Shown: positions 52,870-62,763, counted from the stretch's first letter. The stretch is 64,000 nt of DNA from Blautia sp. (GCA_022777285.1 JALFGN010000105.1:1-64000); one strand, 5' to 3'. Translations and numbers: made by a program. Notes: generated from the letters alone by a model not told the origin.

Positions 52870-53379
52870 ATGAAACGTTCTATTATTGATGCTAGTCAGT
52901 TAGAATTAGAAGAAAAAGTAGTGTCAATCAAGCGCGTAACAAAGGTTGTTAAAGGTGGTCGTAACTTCCGATTCACAGCTTTAGTTGTTGTCGGCGACGG
53001 CAATGGACATGTTGGCGCTGGTTTGGGAAAAGCAGCAGAAATTCCTGAAGCGATTCGCAAAGGAAAAGAAGATGCTATGAAAAAATTAGTTACAGTAGCA
53101 AGAGACGAAAACGGAAGTATCACTCATGACTTTATCGGTAAATTCGGAAGTGCAGAAATGCTTCTGAAGAAAGCTCCGGAAGGTACCGGTGTTATCGCCG
53201 GAGGTCCGGCACGTGCCGTAATCGAGCTTGCAGGTATCAAGAACATCCGTACAAAATGTATGGGATCCCGTAATAAACAGAACGTAGTTCTGGCTACAAT
53301 CGCTGGTTTAAGTCAGTTAAAGACTCCGGAAGAAGTAGCAAGACTTCGTGGAAAATCTGTTGACGAGATTCTTGCATAG
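52870..53379 (+). CDS. rpsE: 30S ribosomal protein S5
   Basis: 169 aa, [20 protein letters not shown] and [20 protein letters not shown]. Decoding-fidelity protein, and the spectinomycin-resistance site in other species. AGGGAGGAAA upstream. Confidence 0.98.
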   Translation: MKRSIIDASQLELEEKVVSIKRVTKVVKGGRNFRFTALVVVGDGNGHVGAGLGKAAEIPEAIRKGKEDAMKKLVTVARDENGSITHDFIGKFGSAEMLLKKAPEGTGVIAGGPARAVIELAGIKNIRTKCMGSRNKQNVVLATIAGLSQLKTPEEVARLRGKSVDEILA

Positions 53380-53391
53380 GAGGACGAAAAA

Positions 53392-53574
53392 ATGGCAGAT
53401 AAATTAAGAATCACTCTGGTGAAATCTACAATCGGCGCTGTTCCGAAAAACAAAAAAACAGTAGAAGCTTTAGGTTTAAGAAAATTAAACAAAACAGTGG
53501 AAATGCCTGATAACGAATCCGTTCGCGGAATGATCCGTCAGGTAAGCCATATGGTTAAAGTAGAAGAAATCTAA
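53392..53574 (+). CDS. rpmD: 50S ribosomal protein L30
   Basis: 60 aa, KLRITLVKSTIGAVPKNKKT start and NESVRGMIRQVSHMVKVEE end. TAGGAGGAC ribosome site overlapping the rpsE stop. Confidence 0.97.
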   Translation: MADKLRITLVKSTIGAVPKNKKTVEALGLRKLNKTVEMPDNESVRGMIRQVSHMVKVEEI

Positions 53575-53595
53575 TCGATAAAAGGAGGTGCCATC

Positions 53596-54036
53596 ATGGA
53601 TTTATCAAACTTAAAACCAGCTGAAGGTTCCAGACAGAGCGACAACTTCAGAAGAGGCCGTGGACACGGTTCAGGAAATGGTAAAACAGCAGGTAAAGGC
53701 CATAAAGGTCAGAAAGCACGTTCTGGCGCTAAGAGACCAGGTTTCGAAGGTGGTCAGATGCCTTTATACAGAAGACTTCCGAAGAGAGGCTTCAAATGTA
53801 GAAATTCTAAAGATATCGTTGCAATCAATGTAAGTGAATTAAACAGATTTGAGGATGGAGCAGAAGTTACTCCGGCAGCTTTACTTGCTTCAGGTGCTAT
53901 TTCCCGTCTTGGTGACGGTGTAAAACTTCTGGGCAATGGAGAGGTTACCAAAAAAGTCACAGTAAAAGTAAATGCTGTAAGCGAAACAGCAAAATCTAAA
54001 ATCGAAGCTGCAGGTGGAACTGTTGAGGTGATCTAA
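53596..54036 (+). CDS. rplO: 50S ribosomal protein L15
   Basis: 146 aa, [20 protein letters not shown] start and [20 protein letters not shown]. The stop overlaps the secY start (TAATG). Confidence 0.98.
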   Translation: MDLSNLKPAEGSRQSDNFRRGRGHGSGNGKTAGKGHKGQKARSGAKRPGFEGGQMPLYRRLPKRGFKCRNSKDIVAINVSELNRFEDGAEVTPAALLASGAISRLGDGVKLLGNGEVTKKVTVKVNAVSETAKSKIEAAGGTVEVI

Positions 54037-55352
54037 TGCTCGAGACTCTTAGAAATGCTTTTAAAATAAAAGATGTAAGACGTCGCATTTATTACGTATT
54101 ATTAATGCTGGTTATTGTCCGGATAGGCTCACAGATGCCGATTCCGGGCGTAAACAGAAATTTCTTTAAAGAGTTATTTGCTAATCAGACAAATGATGCC
54201 TTTAACTTTTTTAACGCATTTACCGGTGGCTCTTTTGAGACCATGTCTATCTTTGCACTGAGTATTACTCCGTATATCACATCTTCCATTATCATTCAGC
54301 TTCTCACGATTGCGATACCGAAGCTGGAAGAGATGCAGCGTGACGGAGAAGAAGGCAGAAAGAAAATGACAGCCATTACTCGTTATCTGACGATTGGTCT
54401 TGCCTTATTCCAGTCTATTACAATGGTAATTGGATTCGGAAACAGAGGCTGGCTTACAGAGATGAATTTTTCGAGTATTGTGGTTGCAGTTGTTACATTA
54501 ACAGCAGGTTCTGCCATGCTTATGTGGATTGGTGAGCAGATTACGGAAAAAGGCGTTGGAAATGGTATTTCCATTGTGCTGATGATCAACATTGTTTCCA
54601 GAATCCCCAGTGATCTGGCTACTCTGTTTGACAAGTTCGTAAAAGGAAAAACCATCGCAAGAGGCGGTTTGGCTACAATCATTATATGTGCAATTATTGT
54701 TGCAGTAGTCGTTATGGTACTCATCCTGAACGGCGGTGAAAGAAAAATCCCGGTTCAGTATTCAAAGAAAATGGTAGGAAGAAAAATGGTGGGCGGCCAG
54801 TCCAGCTGCATTCCTCTTAAGGTAAATACAGCAGGTGTTATTCCCATTATCTTTGCTTCTTCCCTGATGTCTTTTCCCGTGATCATTGCAAGCTTTTTAA
54901 ATAAAGGCAATGGAAACGGAATCGGAAGTAAGATCCTGAAAGGTCTTTCTTCCAGTAACTGGTTCAATCCGGACGAACCAGTGTACTCAATCGGTTTGAT
55001 TTTCTATATTGTCCTGGTTATTTTCTTTGCTTATTTCTATACATCCATTACTTTTAATCCAATGGAAGTTGCAGATAACATGAAAAAGCAGGGTGGTTTT
55101 ATTCCAGGTATCCGTCCTGGTAAACCGACACAGGAATATCTTGAAAAACTCTTAAATTACATTATCTTTATTGGAGCAGCCGGTCTGACAATCGTAGCCG
55201 TAATCCCATTTTTCTTTAATGGTGTGTTCGGTGCAAACGTTTCCTTTGGCGGTACATCTATTATCATCGTAGTAGGTGTTGTTCTGGAAACCCTGAAACA
55301 GATTGAATCCCGTATGCTGGTTCGCAATTATAAAGGTTTTTTAAGTGAATAA
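54036..55352 (+). CDS. secY: Preprotein translocase channel subunit SecY
   Basis: 438 aa, ten membrane helices forming the Sec channel. RIGSQMPIPGVNRNFFKELF, the plug region, and EADFFMPG-like NPMEVADNMKKQGGFIPGIR are conserved. One-base overlap with rplO couples translation to L15. A short AGTGTACCCAC/GTGGGTGCACT hairpin (55370-55394) lies between it and adk. Confidence 0.98.
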   Translation: MLETLRNAFKIKDVRRRIYYVLLMLVIVRIGSQMPIPGVNRNFFKELFANQTNDAFNFFNAFTGGSFETMSIFALSITPYITSSIIIQLLTIAIPKLEEMQRDGEEGRKKMTAITRYLTIGLALFQSITMVIGFGNRGWLTEMNFSSIVVAVVTLTAGSAMLMWIGEQITEKGVGNGISIVLMINIVSRIPSDLATLFDKFVKGKTIARGGLATIIICAIIVAVVVMVLILNGGERKIPVQYSKKMVGRKMVGGQSSCIPLKVNTAGVIPIIFASSLMSFPVIIASFLNKGNGNGIGSKILKGLSSSNWFNPDEPVYSIGLIFYIVLVIFFAYFYTSITFNPMEVADNMKKQGGFIPGIRPGKPTQEYLEKLLNYIIFIGAAGLTIVAVIPFFFNGVFGANVSFGGTSIIIVVGVVLETLKQIESRMLVRNYKGFLSE

Positions 55353-55369
55353 TGCATATATACATGGAA

Positions 55370-55394
55370 AGTGTACCCACTTTGTGGGTGCACT
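55370..55394 (+). other. Hairpin between secY and adk
   Basis: AGTGTACCCAC (55370-55380) pairs with GTGGGTGCACT (55384-55394), three-base loop. The following AAAATGC is not a T run, so it is more likely a stability or processing element than a terminator. Confidence 0.6.
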
Positions 55395-55463
55395 AAAATG
55401 CTATATAAGGAAAGTGTGAAAAACACAAGAAAAAAGGTATTTTCAAGAAAGGGGAAGAAAGTT

Positions 55464-56108
55464 ATGAAAATCATTATGTTAGGAGCTCCGGGAGCTGGAA
55501 AAGGTACACAGGCAAAGAAAATTGCAGAAAAATATCAGATTCCGCACATTTCAACCGGAGACATTTTCCGTGCAAACATTAAAAACGGAACAGAATTGGG
55601 AAAAAAGGCAAAAACCTATATGGATCAGGGGCTTTTGGTACCAGATGAGTTAACCGTAGACCTGGTAATTGACCGTGTGGCTCAGGATGACTGTAAAAAC
55701 GGATATGTTCTGGATGGTTTCCCAAGAAATATCCCACAGGCAGAATGTCTTGATGCAGCACTGGCAAAAAGAGGAGAAAAAGTGGATTTCGCAATTGATG
55801 TGGATGTACCGGATGAAAATATCATCAATCGTATGTCAGGAAGAAGAGCCTGCGTAGGATGTGGTGCTACTTATCATGTAGAATTCAATCCACCGAAAAA
55901 AGAGGATATCTGCGATACCTGTGGAGAAAAACTGATTCTGAGAGAAGATGATAAACCGGAGACAGTTCAGAAACGTCTTACGGTTTACCATGATCAGACA
56001 CAGCCTCTTATTGACTACTATACTAAGGCCGGCGTGTTAAAAGAAGTAGACGGAACAGTTGACATGGAAGAAGTATTCCAGGCAATTGTTGAGATTTTAG
56101 GAGCGTAA
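55464..56108 (+). CDS. adk: Adenylate kinase, zinc LID form
   Basis: 214 aa, interconverts ATP + AMP and 2 ADP. P-loop [17 protein letters not shown]-site [11 protein letters not shown]; the LID has four Cys (130, 133, 150, 153), a structural zinc site common in Gram-positive bacteria. ATG 55464 with AAGGGGAAG upstream; an in-frame start at 55371 lies inside the hairpin region and is not used. Directly before map. Confidence 0.97.
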   Translation: MKIIMLGAPGAGKGTQAKKIAEKYQIPHISTGDIFRANIKNGTELGKKAKTYMDQGLLVPDELTVDLVIDRVAQDDCKNGYVLDGFPRNIPQAECLDAALAKRGEKVDFAIDVDVPDENIINRMSGRRACVGCGATYHVEFNPPKKEDICDTCGEKLILREDDKPETVQKRLTVYHDQTQPLIDYYTKAGVLKEVDGTVDMEEVFQAIVEILGA

Positions 56109-56110
56109 AA

Positions 56111-56866
56111 ATGTCAGTATCGATAAAAACTGCCAAAGAAATTGAAAAAATGCGTGAGGCCGGAAGGCTTCTGGAACAGGTGCATGATGAACTGGAACAG
56201 TTTATCAAACCGGGAATTTCCACGTTGGATATTGACCGGCTGGGAGAGAGCCTGATTCGTAAAATGGGATGCACGCCCAATTTCCTTCATTATAATGGAT
56301 ATCCTGCATCCATCTGTGTATCTGTGAACGATGAGGTGGTACATGGGATTCCTCATAAGGAAAGAATCATCCAGGAAGGGGATATTGTAAGTCTTGATGC
56401 AGGACTGATTTATCAGGGATATCATTCCGATGCGGCAAGAACTCACGCAGTAGGAAAAATATCAAAGGAAGCACAGCAGCTCATTGATGTTACCAGACAG
56501 AGTTTCTTTGAAGGAATTAAGTTTGCCAAGGCAGGAAATCATTTATATGAAATCTCCGCAGCCATCGGTGCATACGCGGAAAAATTCGGTTATGGAGTTG
56601 TTCGTGATCTGGTTGGACATGGAATCGGAACCAGTCTTCACGAGGATCCGCAAATTCCGAATTTCCGTCAGAGGCGCAGAGGGCTGAGACTGCAGGCAGG
56701 TATGACTTTAGCCATTGAACCAATGATCAATCAGGGCAGAGCCGATGTAGTTTGGCTGGATGACGACTGGACAGTAGTGACGGAAGATGGTTCACTTTCT
56801 GCCCACTATGAAAATACAGTACTGATTACAGAAGGTGAGCCGGAAATTCTCACTTTGAGTAAATAG
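56111..56866 (+). CDS. map: Methionine aminopeptidase type I
   Basis: 251 aa, removes the initiator methionine. Metal-ligand regions SLDAGLIYQGYHSDAARTHA, VGHGIGTSLHEDPQIPN and TLAIEPMINQG are present. Two bases after adk; coupled. Confidence 0.97.
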   Translation: MSVSIKTAKEIEKMREAGRLLEQVHDELEQFIKPGISTLDIDRLGESLIRKMGCTPNFLHYNGYPASICVSVNDEVVHGIPHKERIIQEGDIVSLDAGLIYQGYHSDAARTHAVGKISKEAQQLIDVTRQSFFEGIKFAKAGNHLYEISAAIGAYAEKFGYGVVRDLVGHGIGTSLHEDPQIPNFRQRRRGLRLQAGMTLAIEPMINQGRADVVWLDDDWTVVTEDGSLSAHYENTVLITEGEPEILTLSK

Positions 56867-56874
56867 GAGGACCT

Positions 56875-57150
56875 GTGAAAGAAGTAAGAACTGGGATGAC
56901 AGCGGTGTCTATGACTGGCCATGATACCGGCAGATATTATATCATCGTAAAAACAGAAGGTGACTATGTCTACCTGGCAGACGGAAGGCTTCGGACGCTT
57001 ACACGTCTGAAAAAAAAGAAAAGAAAACATATTCAGATAGACAGTCATATCGTTCCTGAAATCCGGGTATTGCTGGAACAGGATCAGGAACTGACAAATG
57101 AAGTGATTAAAAGAGTGATAAAGAACCGCAGACGCGGACAGGAGGTTTGA
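56875..57150 (+). CDS. KOW-domain RNA-binding protein (L14e-like)
   Basis: 91 aa. The N-terminal KOW motif (AVSMTGHDTGRYYIIVKTEG) and a basic segment (RLKKKKRKHIQ) indicate RNA binding; related to archaeal/eukaryotic L14e-type proteins and found between map and infA in many Clostridia. The start is GTG with TAGGAGG. Possibly a ribosome-associated or assembly protein; role not established. Confidence 0.85.
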   Translation: MKEVRTGMTAVSMTGHDTGRYYIIVKTEGDYVYLADGRLRTLTRLKKKKRKHIQIDSHIVPEIRVLLEQDQELTNEVIKRVIKNRRRGQEV

Positions 57151-57153
57151 TTT

Positions 57154-57372
57154 ATGTCAAAGGCAGATGTAATTGAAGTAGAAGGAACAGTGCTGGAAAA
57201 ATTACCGAATGCAATGTTCAAAGTTGAGCTGGAAAACAAACATGTGATTCTGGCACATATCAGTGGAAAGCTGAGAATGAATTTTATCCGTATTCTTCCA
57301 GGTGATAAGGTAACGATTGAAATGTCACCTTATGATCTGAGTAAAGGCAGAATTATCTGGAGAGACAAATAA
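57154..57372 (+). CDS. infA: Translation initiation factor IF-1
   Basis: 72 aa OB-fold protein, [20 protein letters not shown] start and [19 protein letters not shown] end. Three bases after the KOW gene. A terminator follows, so the first transcription unit of the superoperon ends here. Confidence 0.98.
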   Translation: MSKADVIEVEGTVLEKLPNAMFKVELENKHVILAHISGKLRMNFIRILPGDKVTIEMSPYDLSKGRIIWRDK

Positions 57373-57381
57373 GAGACAGGA

Positions 57382-57412
57382 AAGGTTCCGCAATTTGCGG
57401 AGCCTTTTTCTT
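57382..57412 (+). terminator. Terminator after infA
   Basis: AAGGTTCCGCAA (57382-57393) pairs with TTGCGGAGCCTT over a short loop, followed by TTTCTTCT. Splits the superoperon before rpmJ. Confidence 0.85.
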
Positions 57413-57481
57413 CTATAAAAAGGTCTGTGTGTTATGTACAGATTTCCGTACAAAATTTCCCCGGATTTTTTAAAAATTTGC

Positions 57482-57510
57482 TTGCATTCTTGCAGAAACA
57501 GTGTTAATAT
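57482..57510 (+). promoter_or_regulatory. Sigma-A promoter before rpmJ
   Basis: TTGCAT (57482-57487), 17 bp, TAATAT (57505-57510) with extended TGT. Same -35 as the S10 promoter at 44284 and the glnN candidate at 62693. Drives rpmJ-rpsM-rpsK-rpsD-rpoA-rplQ. Confidence 0.75.
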
Positions 57511-57588
57511 ATAAAACGTACTTTTGTGCTGTGGTTTTTTTGCGTATAAATACCCGGCACAGCAAAAATACGAAAGGAGGGTTATTCC

Positions 57589-57702
57589 GTGAAGGTAAGA
57601 TCATCTGTTAAACCAATTTGCGAAAAATGCAAAGTTATCAAAAGAAAAGGTAGTATCAGAATTATCTGTGAAAACCCGAAACACAAACAGCGTCAGGGTT
57701 GA
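57589..57702 (+). CDS. rpmJ: 50S ribosomal protein L36, zinc-binding
   Basis: 37 aa. [20 protein letters not shown]; zinc ligands Cys11, Cys14, Cys27 and His32. The start is GTG with AAGGAGGG upstream. The gene is short but fully conserved. Confidence 0.97.
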   Translation: MKVRSSVKPICEKCKVIKRKGSIRIICENPKHKQRQG

Positions 57703-57981
57703 TTGATTACAATCAATAAGAGTAGTTTGTGTGATTATTTTAGTGCGGCTGCAGTATGAACCACGTGGATACGTTGTTTATGCTGATTAAATATAGTAAT
57801 ATTATCACGTTTGTCATTCTACCGAGAGGATGATACAGAATATTGCTTAATACCGGCCCGTGAGTACAGGTGTCCGGAAAGGCTGCGTAAAATTATTTTG
57901 CGGCTGGATGCATAAGAACCGTCATTCTTAATGTATCTCAATTAGGAACAATATTTATTAGAACAATGGAGGAACAAGTAC
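57703..57981 (+). other. Long structured intercistronic region, rpmJ to rpsM
   Basis: 279 bp with no gene. Visible structure includes a CGGCTGC-rich segment near 57744, a CCGG...CCGG segment at 57853-57877 and a hairpin with AAAAT/ATTTT and GCTGC/GCGGC arms (57882-57905). It may be a regulatory leader for rpsM-rpoA, like S4-binding leaders in other phyla; I cannot match it to a known family. Confidence 0.5.
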
Positions 57982-58353
57982 ATGGCTCGTATAGCTGGTG
58001 TAGACTTACCAAGAGAAAAACGTGTAGAAATCGGTCTGACTTACATCTACGGAATCGGTAGAACAAGCGCTGACCGTATCTTAGAGAAGGCAGGAATCAA
58101 TCCTGACACTCGCTGTAGAGATTTAACTGACGAAGAAGTTGGTAAAATCCGTGATGCAATTGAAGAATTAGAAATCCCTGTAGAAGGTGATTTAAGAAGA
58201 GAAATCGCTCTGAACATCAAGAGATTACAGGAAATCGGATGCTACAGAGGAATCCGTCACAGAAAAGGACTTCCTGTTCGTGGTCAGAAGACAAAAACAA
58301 ATGCAAGAACAAGAAAAGGTCCTAAGAGAACTGTTGCTAATAAGAAAAAATAA
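57982..58353 (+). CDS. rpsM: 30S ribosomal protein S13
   Basis: 123 aa, [20 protein letters not shown] start and [20 protein letters not shown] end. 30S head, contacts S19 and the tRNAs. GGAGGAACA site. Confidence 0.98.
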   Translation: MARIAGVDLPREKRVEIGLTYIYGIGRTSADRILEKAGINPDTRCRDLTDEEVGKIRDAIEELEIPVEGDLRREIALNIKRLQEIGCYRGIRHRKGLPVRGQKTKTNARTRKGPKRTVANKKK

Positions 58354-58387
58354 TGATTAAAAATTGAGAAAGTAGGTTAGTTTAGAA

Positions 58388-58780
58388 ATGGCTAAAGTTA
58401 CAAAAAAAGTGACAAAAAAGCGTGTTAAGAAAAACGTTGAACGCGGACAGGCACATATCCAGTCATCTTTCAACAACACAATCGTAACATTGACAGATGC
58501 TGAAGGAAATGCTTTATCATGGGCAAGTGCCGGTGGTCTGGGATTTAAAGGTTCAAGGAAATCTACTCCATATGCAGCACAGATGGCTGCAGAAACTGCT
58601 ACAAAAGCAGCATTAATTCATGGTCTGAAGACTGTTGACGTTTTTGTAAAAGGACCTGGTTCAGGAAGAGAAGCAGCAATCCGTGCGCTCTCTGCATGCG
58701 GTCTGGAAGTTACAAGCATTCGTGACGTAACACCGGTACCACATAACGGATGCCGTCCACCAAAACGTAGAAGAGTCTAA
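58388..58780 (+). CDS. rpsK: 30S ribosomal protein S11
   Basis: 130 aa, [20 protein letters not shown] and [20 protein letters not shown]. Platform protein of the 30S. 34 bp after rpsM. Confidence 0.98.
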   Translation: MAKVTKKVTKKRVKKNVERGQAHIQSSFNNTIVTLTDAEGNALSWASAGGLGFKGSRKSTPYAAQMAAETATKAALIHGLKTVDVFVKGPGSGREAAIRALSACGLEVTSIRDVTPVPHNGCRPPKRRRV

Positions 58781-58798
58781 TTAGGAGGTTAATTAATC

Positions 58799-59392
58799 AT
58801 GGCAGTGAATAGAGTACCAGTTCTTAAAAGATGCAGATCCCTTGGTCTTGATCCGATTTATTTAGGAATTGACAAGAAATCAACCAGACAGTTAAGAAGA
58901 GCAAACAAAAAAATGTCCGAATACGGACTTCAGTTAAGAGAAAAACAGAAAGCAAAATTCATCTATGGTGTTCTGGAAAAACCTTTCCGTAACTACTATA
59001 AAAAAGCTGACCAGAAACAGGGTCAGACTGGTGAAAACCTGATGATTATGCTGGAAACACGTCTTGACAATGTTGTTTTCCGTCTTGGTCTGGCAAGAAC
59101 AAGAAAAGAAGCAAGACAGATCGTTGACCACAAACATGTAATGGTTAACGGAAAACAGGTTAACATTCCATCCTACCTTGTAAAGGTTGGCGATGTAATC
59201 GAAATCAAAGAAAAAAATAAATCTTCTCAGAGATACAAAGACATTCTGGAAGTAACCGGCGGACGTCTTGTACCGGCTTGGTTAGACGTTGATCAGGAAG
59301 CTCTGAAAGGTGAAGTGAAAGCACTTCCTACCAGAGAAGAAATCGACGTACCGGTTAACGAAATGTTAATCGTCGAATTATATTCTAAGTAA
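58799..59392 (+). CDS. rpsD: 30S ribosomal protein S4, cysteine-free form
   Basis: 197 aa, initiates 30S body assembly; S4 RNA-binding fold visible in [24 protein letters not shown] sequence [19 protein letters not shown] and [16 protein letters not shown]. Lacks the N-terminal four-Cys zinc finger. In other bacteria S4 regulates this operon. Confidence 0.98.
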   Translation: MAVNRVPVLKRCRSLGLDPIYLGIDKKSTRQLRRANKKMSEYGLQLREKQKAKFIYGVLEKPFRNYYKKADQKQGQTGENLMIMLETRLDNVVFRLGLARTRKEARQIVDHKHVMVNGKQVNIPSYLVKVGDVIEIKEKNKSSQRYKDILEVTGGRLVPAWLDVDQEALKGEVKALPTREEIDVPVNEMLIVELYSK

Positions 59393-59418
59393 TATGCACG
59401 TAGCAAGGAGGGCTTTGC

Positions 59419-60378
59419 ATGTTCGATTTTAACAAACCCAAAATCCAGATCACAGAAATGTCTGATGATAAGAGATATGGGAAATTTGTTGTGGAACCAC
59501 TTGAAAGAGGATATGGTATTACACTGGGCAACTCGTTAAGAAGAATTATGCTTTCTTCCTTACCAGGTGCGTCCGTAAGCCAGGTCAAAATTGATGGTGT
59601 TCAGCACGAATTCAGTTCTATTCCAGGTGTAAAAGAAGATGTGACAGAGATCATTATGAATCTGAAAAACCTGTCAATTAAGAACGCAAGTGACAGCTCT
59701 GAACCGAAAACTGCTTATATCGAGTTTGAAGGGGAAGGAGTTGTGACAGGCGCAGATATTCAGGTAGATCAGGATCTTGAGATTCTGAATCCGGATCAGG
59801 TAATTGCTACATTGAATGGAGGCACAGGCTGCAAATTTAATGCGGAACTTACCATTACAAAAGGTCGTGGATATGTCAGCGCAGATAAAGGAAAAACAGA
59901 CGATATGCCAATTGGTGTAATTGCAGTTGATGCAATCTACACTCCGGTAGAACGTGTGAATATGACTGTTGAAAATACTCGTGTAGGTCAGGTTACAGAT
60001 TTTGATAAACTGACTCTCGATATTTATACCAATGGTACCCTGGATGCTGATGAGGCTGTCAGCCTTGCAGCCAAAGTCCTGAGCGAGCATTTAAGCCTCT
60101 TTATCGACCTTTCTGAAAGTGCAAAAACTGCAGAGGTCATGATTGAGAAGGAAGATAACGAGAAAGAAAAAGTTCTGGAAATGAACATTGATGAATTAGA
60201 GTTATCTGTTCGTTCTTACAACTGTTTGAAACGTGCTGGTATCAACACAGTAGAGGAGCTTTGTAATCGTACTTCTGAAGATATGATGAAAGTTCGTAAT
60301 CTGGGACGTAAGTCACTGGAAGAAGTTCTTGCAAAGCTGAAAGAATTAGGTTTACAGCTGAATCCAAGCGAAGAATAA
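59419..60378 (+). CDS. rpoA: RNA polymerase alpha subunit
   Basis: 319 aa. N-terminal dimerisation domain ([20 protein letters not shown]) and C-terminal DNA/regulator-binding domain ([20 protein letters not shown], then [20 protein letters not shown]). 26 bp after rpsD with AAGGAGG. Confidence 0.99.
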   Translation: MFDFNKPKIQITEMSDDKRYGKFVVEPLERGYGITLGNSLRRIMLSSLPGASVSQVKIDGVQHEFSSIPGVKEDVTEIIMNLKNLSIKNASDSSEPKTAYIEFEGEGVVTGADIQVDQDLEILNPDQVIATLNGGTGCKFNAELTITKGRGYVSADKGKTDDMPIGVIAVDAIYTPVERVNMTVENTRVGQVTDFDKLTLDIYTNGTLDADEAVSLAAKVLSEHLSLFIDLSESAKTAEVMIEKEDNEKEKVLEMNIDELELSVRSYNCLKRAGINTVEELCNRTSEDMMKVRNLGRKSLEEVLAKLKELGLQLNPSEE

Positions 60379-60405
60379 AAGTTAGGACAATTTATGGAAT
60401 ACAAG

Positions 60406-60442
60406 CAATGAGCCAGTAAGACCGAAGAAGCGTGGCTCATTG
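60406..60442 (+). other. Hairpin between rpoA and rplQ
   Basis: CAATGAGCCA (60406-60415) pairs perfectly with TGGCTCATTG (60433-60442), 17-base loop. No T run follows, so it may trim or dampen expression of rplQ. Confidence 0.65.
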
Positions 60443-60467
60443 TTCCACAAATGGAGGAAATTAGAAA

Positions 60468-61004
60468 ATGGCTAAATATAGAAAATTAGGCAGAACATCT
60501 GACCAGAGAAAAGCGTTACTGAGAAGCCAGGTAACAAGTCTGTTATATCATGGAAAAATCGTTACAACAGAAACAAGAGCAAAAGAAGTTCGTAAAATTG
60601 CTGACGGACTCATTGCTATGGCTGTAAGAGAAAAAGACAACTTTGAAACCGTTACTGTAACAGCTAAAGTTGCTCGTAAAGATGCAGAAGGCAAGAGAGT
60701 AAAAGAAGTTGTTGATGGCAAAAAAGTGACTGTATATGACGAAGTTCAGAAAGAAATCAAAAAAGATGCTCCGTCCAGATTACATGCCAGAAGACAGATG
60801 TTAAAAGTTTTCTATCCGGTAAAAGAAGTTCCGGCAGCAGCAGCTGGTAAAAAGAAAAACACAAAAGAAGTGGACATGGTAGAAAAAATGTTCACAGAAA
60901 TCGCTCCGAAATACGCAGATCGTAATGGTGGTTACACAAGAATCATCAAAATCGGACCTCGTAAGGGCGATGCAGCAATGGAAGTTGTATTAGAGTTAGT
61001 TTAA
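60468..61004 (+). CDS. rplQ: 50S ribosomal protein L17, enlarged form
   Basis: 178 aa, versus about 120 in Bacillus. The conserved start [20 protein letters not shown] and end [20 protein letters not shown] flank two insertions (residues about 54-105 and 117-135) rich in Lys and Val. Located at the bottom of the 50S. Insertions of this sort occur in related Clostridia, as I recall. Confidence 0.95.
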   Translation: MAKYRKLGRTSDQRKALLRSQVTSLLYHGKIVTTETRAKEVRKIADGLIAMAVREKDNFETVTVTAKVARKDAEGKRVKEVVDGKKVTVYDEVQKEIKKDAPSRLHARRQMLKVFYPVKEVPAAAAGKKKNTKEVDMVEKMFTEIAPKYADRNGGYTRIIKIGPRKGDAAMEVVLELV

Positions 61005-61043
61005 TTGTTTGATGTATGCAGCTTCAGGCTGTAAAGATAGGGA

Positions 61044-61094
61044 ACATATCCCGATGCACAGTTATTTGGCTGTCGTCGGGATATGTTTTTTTTT
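61044..61094 (+). terminator. Terminator ending the alpha operon
   Basis: ACATATCCCGA (61044-61054) pairs with TCGGGATATGT (61076-61086), inner ACAG/CTGT stem, then eight T. Confidence 0.93.
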
Positions 61095-61122
61095 AGCTAA
61101 GGCAGGAGTGGGAGGACGAAGT

Positions 61123-62046
61123 ATGGGAAAAAAAATGTTGTTTATTTTTAATCCAAGGGCTGGAAAGGGAAGTATAAAGACTCGTCTGACAGACATACTG
61201 GATATTTTCGTGAAAGCCGGATATGATGTGCACATTCATCCTACACAGGCATACCGAGACGGCTTAAAAGTAGCGAAAAAAAGAGCCGGAGAGTTTGACC
61301 TTGTAGTGACCAGCGGAGGAGACGGAACCCTGGATGAAATTGTAACGGGAATTATGGAAGGTGGACATTCTACTCCTGTAGGCTATATACCGGCAGGCAG
61401 TACCAATGATTTTGCCAAAAGTCTTCATGTTTCCAAAAATATGATGCAGGCAGCTGTGGATATTGTGGAAGGGGAACCCCATGCATTTGATGTAGGCAAA
61501 TTTAATGACGATTTCTTTGTGTACATTGCGGCTTTCGGACTGTTTACAGATGTTTCTTATGAAACCAATCAGGATCTGAAAAATATTCTGGGACATGCTG
61601 CATACATATTGGAAGGAACCCAGCGTCTGTTTAATATTCAGTCTTATAAATTACAAGTGGAGACTGCTGAGCAGAATATGGAAGGTGATTTTATCTTCGG
61701 AATGATCAGCAATGCCACTTCAGTAGGCGGTTTCCGTAAACTGACCGGTCCGGATGTCATGCTGGATGATGGCTTATTTGAGGTACTGCTGGTACACAGA
61801 CCGAAGAATATTCTTGAATTGAATGAGATCATTGCTGCGTTGGTGGGAAATGCAGAATGCAGTCATATTGAGTCTTTCAAGACATCAAAACTGAAAATAA
61901 TCTGTGAAGAAGAAGTTTCCTGGACTCTGGATGGGGAATTCGGCGGAGAACATAAAGAAGTGCAAATAGAAAATCTGAATCATGCAGTAAGAATCATGCT
62001 GAAAAAAGATGAAACGGTTCCCCTGATTAATGCGGCTGATCTGTAG
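61123..62046 (+). CDS. Diacylglycerol kinase family lipid kinase
   Basis: 307 aa. DAGK catalytic domain: FIFNPRAGKGSIKTRLTDIL, SGGDGTLDEIVTGIMEGG and IPAGSTNDFAKSL; DVGKFNDDFFVYIAAFGLF follows. YegS/DgkB-type soluble kinase that recycles diacylglycerol, such as that left by lipoteichoic acid synthesis, into phospholipid. GGGAGGAC precedes ATG 61123; an in-frame start at 61009 lies upstream of the rplQ terminator and is not used. Confidence 0.93.
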   Translation: MGKKMLFIFNPRAGKGSIKTRLTDILDIFVKAGYDVHIHPTQAYRDGLKVAKKRAGEFDLVVTSGGDGTLDEIVTGIMEGGHSTPVGYIPAGSTNDFAKSLHVSKNMMQAAVDIVEGEPHAFDVGKFNDDFFVYIAAFGLFTDVSYETNQDLKNILGHAAYILEGTQRLFNIQSYKLQVETAEQNMEGDFIFGMISNATSVGGFRKLTGPDVMLDDGLFEVLLVHRPKNILELNEIIAALVGNAECSHIESFKTSKLKIICEEEVSWTLDGEFGGEHKEVQIENLNHAVRIMLKKDETVPLINAADL

Positions 62047-62115
62047 TTCTCTGTAATTGGCACGAATTGCATACAGTGGAATATTATGTTAGAAACAAAA
62101 TGATTCGGGTGTGCA

Positions 62116-62670
62116 ATGAATTCCCTTGAATTGCTGAAAAGTATAGTACTGATTCTTGCACTGACCATGGATTCTTTCATGGTCAGTTTTACTTATGGAG
62201 CCAGCAGAACAAAAATGTCAGTTTCTGCAATTATCATTATGAATCTGGTCATGTCTGCCCTGTTGGGAGTTGCAATTCTCACCGGAAATTATCTGACTGT
62301 TTTTTTACCGGGAAAGTTTACAGGAACAGCCAGTTTTCTGCTTCTGTTTTTAATCGGGTTGTACAGGATCCGGTCTGGTTTTCAAAGTCGGAAAGAAACT
62401 GTCACAGGGGATAATATGAGTCATCTTGGTATCTGGGAGGCAACTGGTTTGTCTGCAATTCTTTCTCTGGACAACATTGCAGTGGGTGTGGGGACTGGTC
62501 TTGTAGAAGAACAGTTTCCGGTTTTGGTAATCGGTTCTTTTTTTATGGGTGTTCTTATGATGAAAGTTGGATGGAGAATAGGGAAGCACTCCAGAATACT
62601 TTTTAAGCAGGATCTGTCCTGGCTTGGAGGGGTATGTCTGATTCTTTTGGCTGTCAGTACGCTCAGATAA
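62116..62670 (+). CDS. YtaF/MntP-family membrane protein
   Basis: 184 aa, six membrane helices in two halves. Repeated family motif: ALTMDSFMVSFTYGASRTKM in the first half and ILSLDNIAVGVGTGLVEEQF in the second, as in MntP manganese exporters and the sporulation protein YtaF. The weak SD makes the start less sure. In a spore former YtaF-like function is plausible, manganese export less so; not decidable from sequence alone. Confidence 0.83.
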   Translation: MNSLELLKSIVLILALTMDSFMVSFTYGASRTKMSVSAIIIMNLVMSALLGVAILTGNYLTVFLPGKFTGTASFLLLFLIGLYRIRSGFQSRKETVTGDNMSHLGIWEATGLSAILSLDNIAVGVGTGLVEEQFPVLVIGSFFMGVLMMKVGWRIGKHSRILFKQDLSWLGGVCLILLAVSTLR

Positions 62671-62692
62671 ATCAGAAAGAGATAAATTTTTC

Positions 62693-62721
62693 TTGCATTT
62701 TTACTGTATATGAGGTATCGT
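62693..62721 (+). promoter_or_regulatory. Probable sigma-A promoter for glnN
   Basis: TTGCAT (62693-62698), 17 bp, TATCGT (62716-62721, four of six). Confidence 0.55.
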
Positions 62722-62763
62722 AAATACAGTTTAAAGGCACCAAACGTACAGGAGGATAGCATA

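Noticed and set aside
62070..62077. CATACAGT as a sigma-E -10 for the YtaF-like gene
   Set aside because: No acceptable -35 at the right distance.
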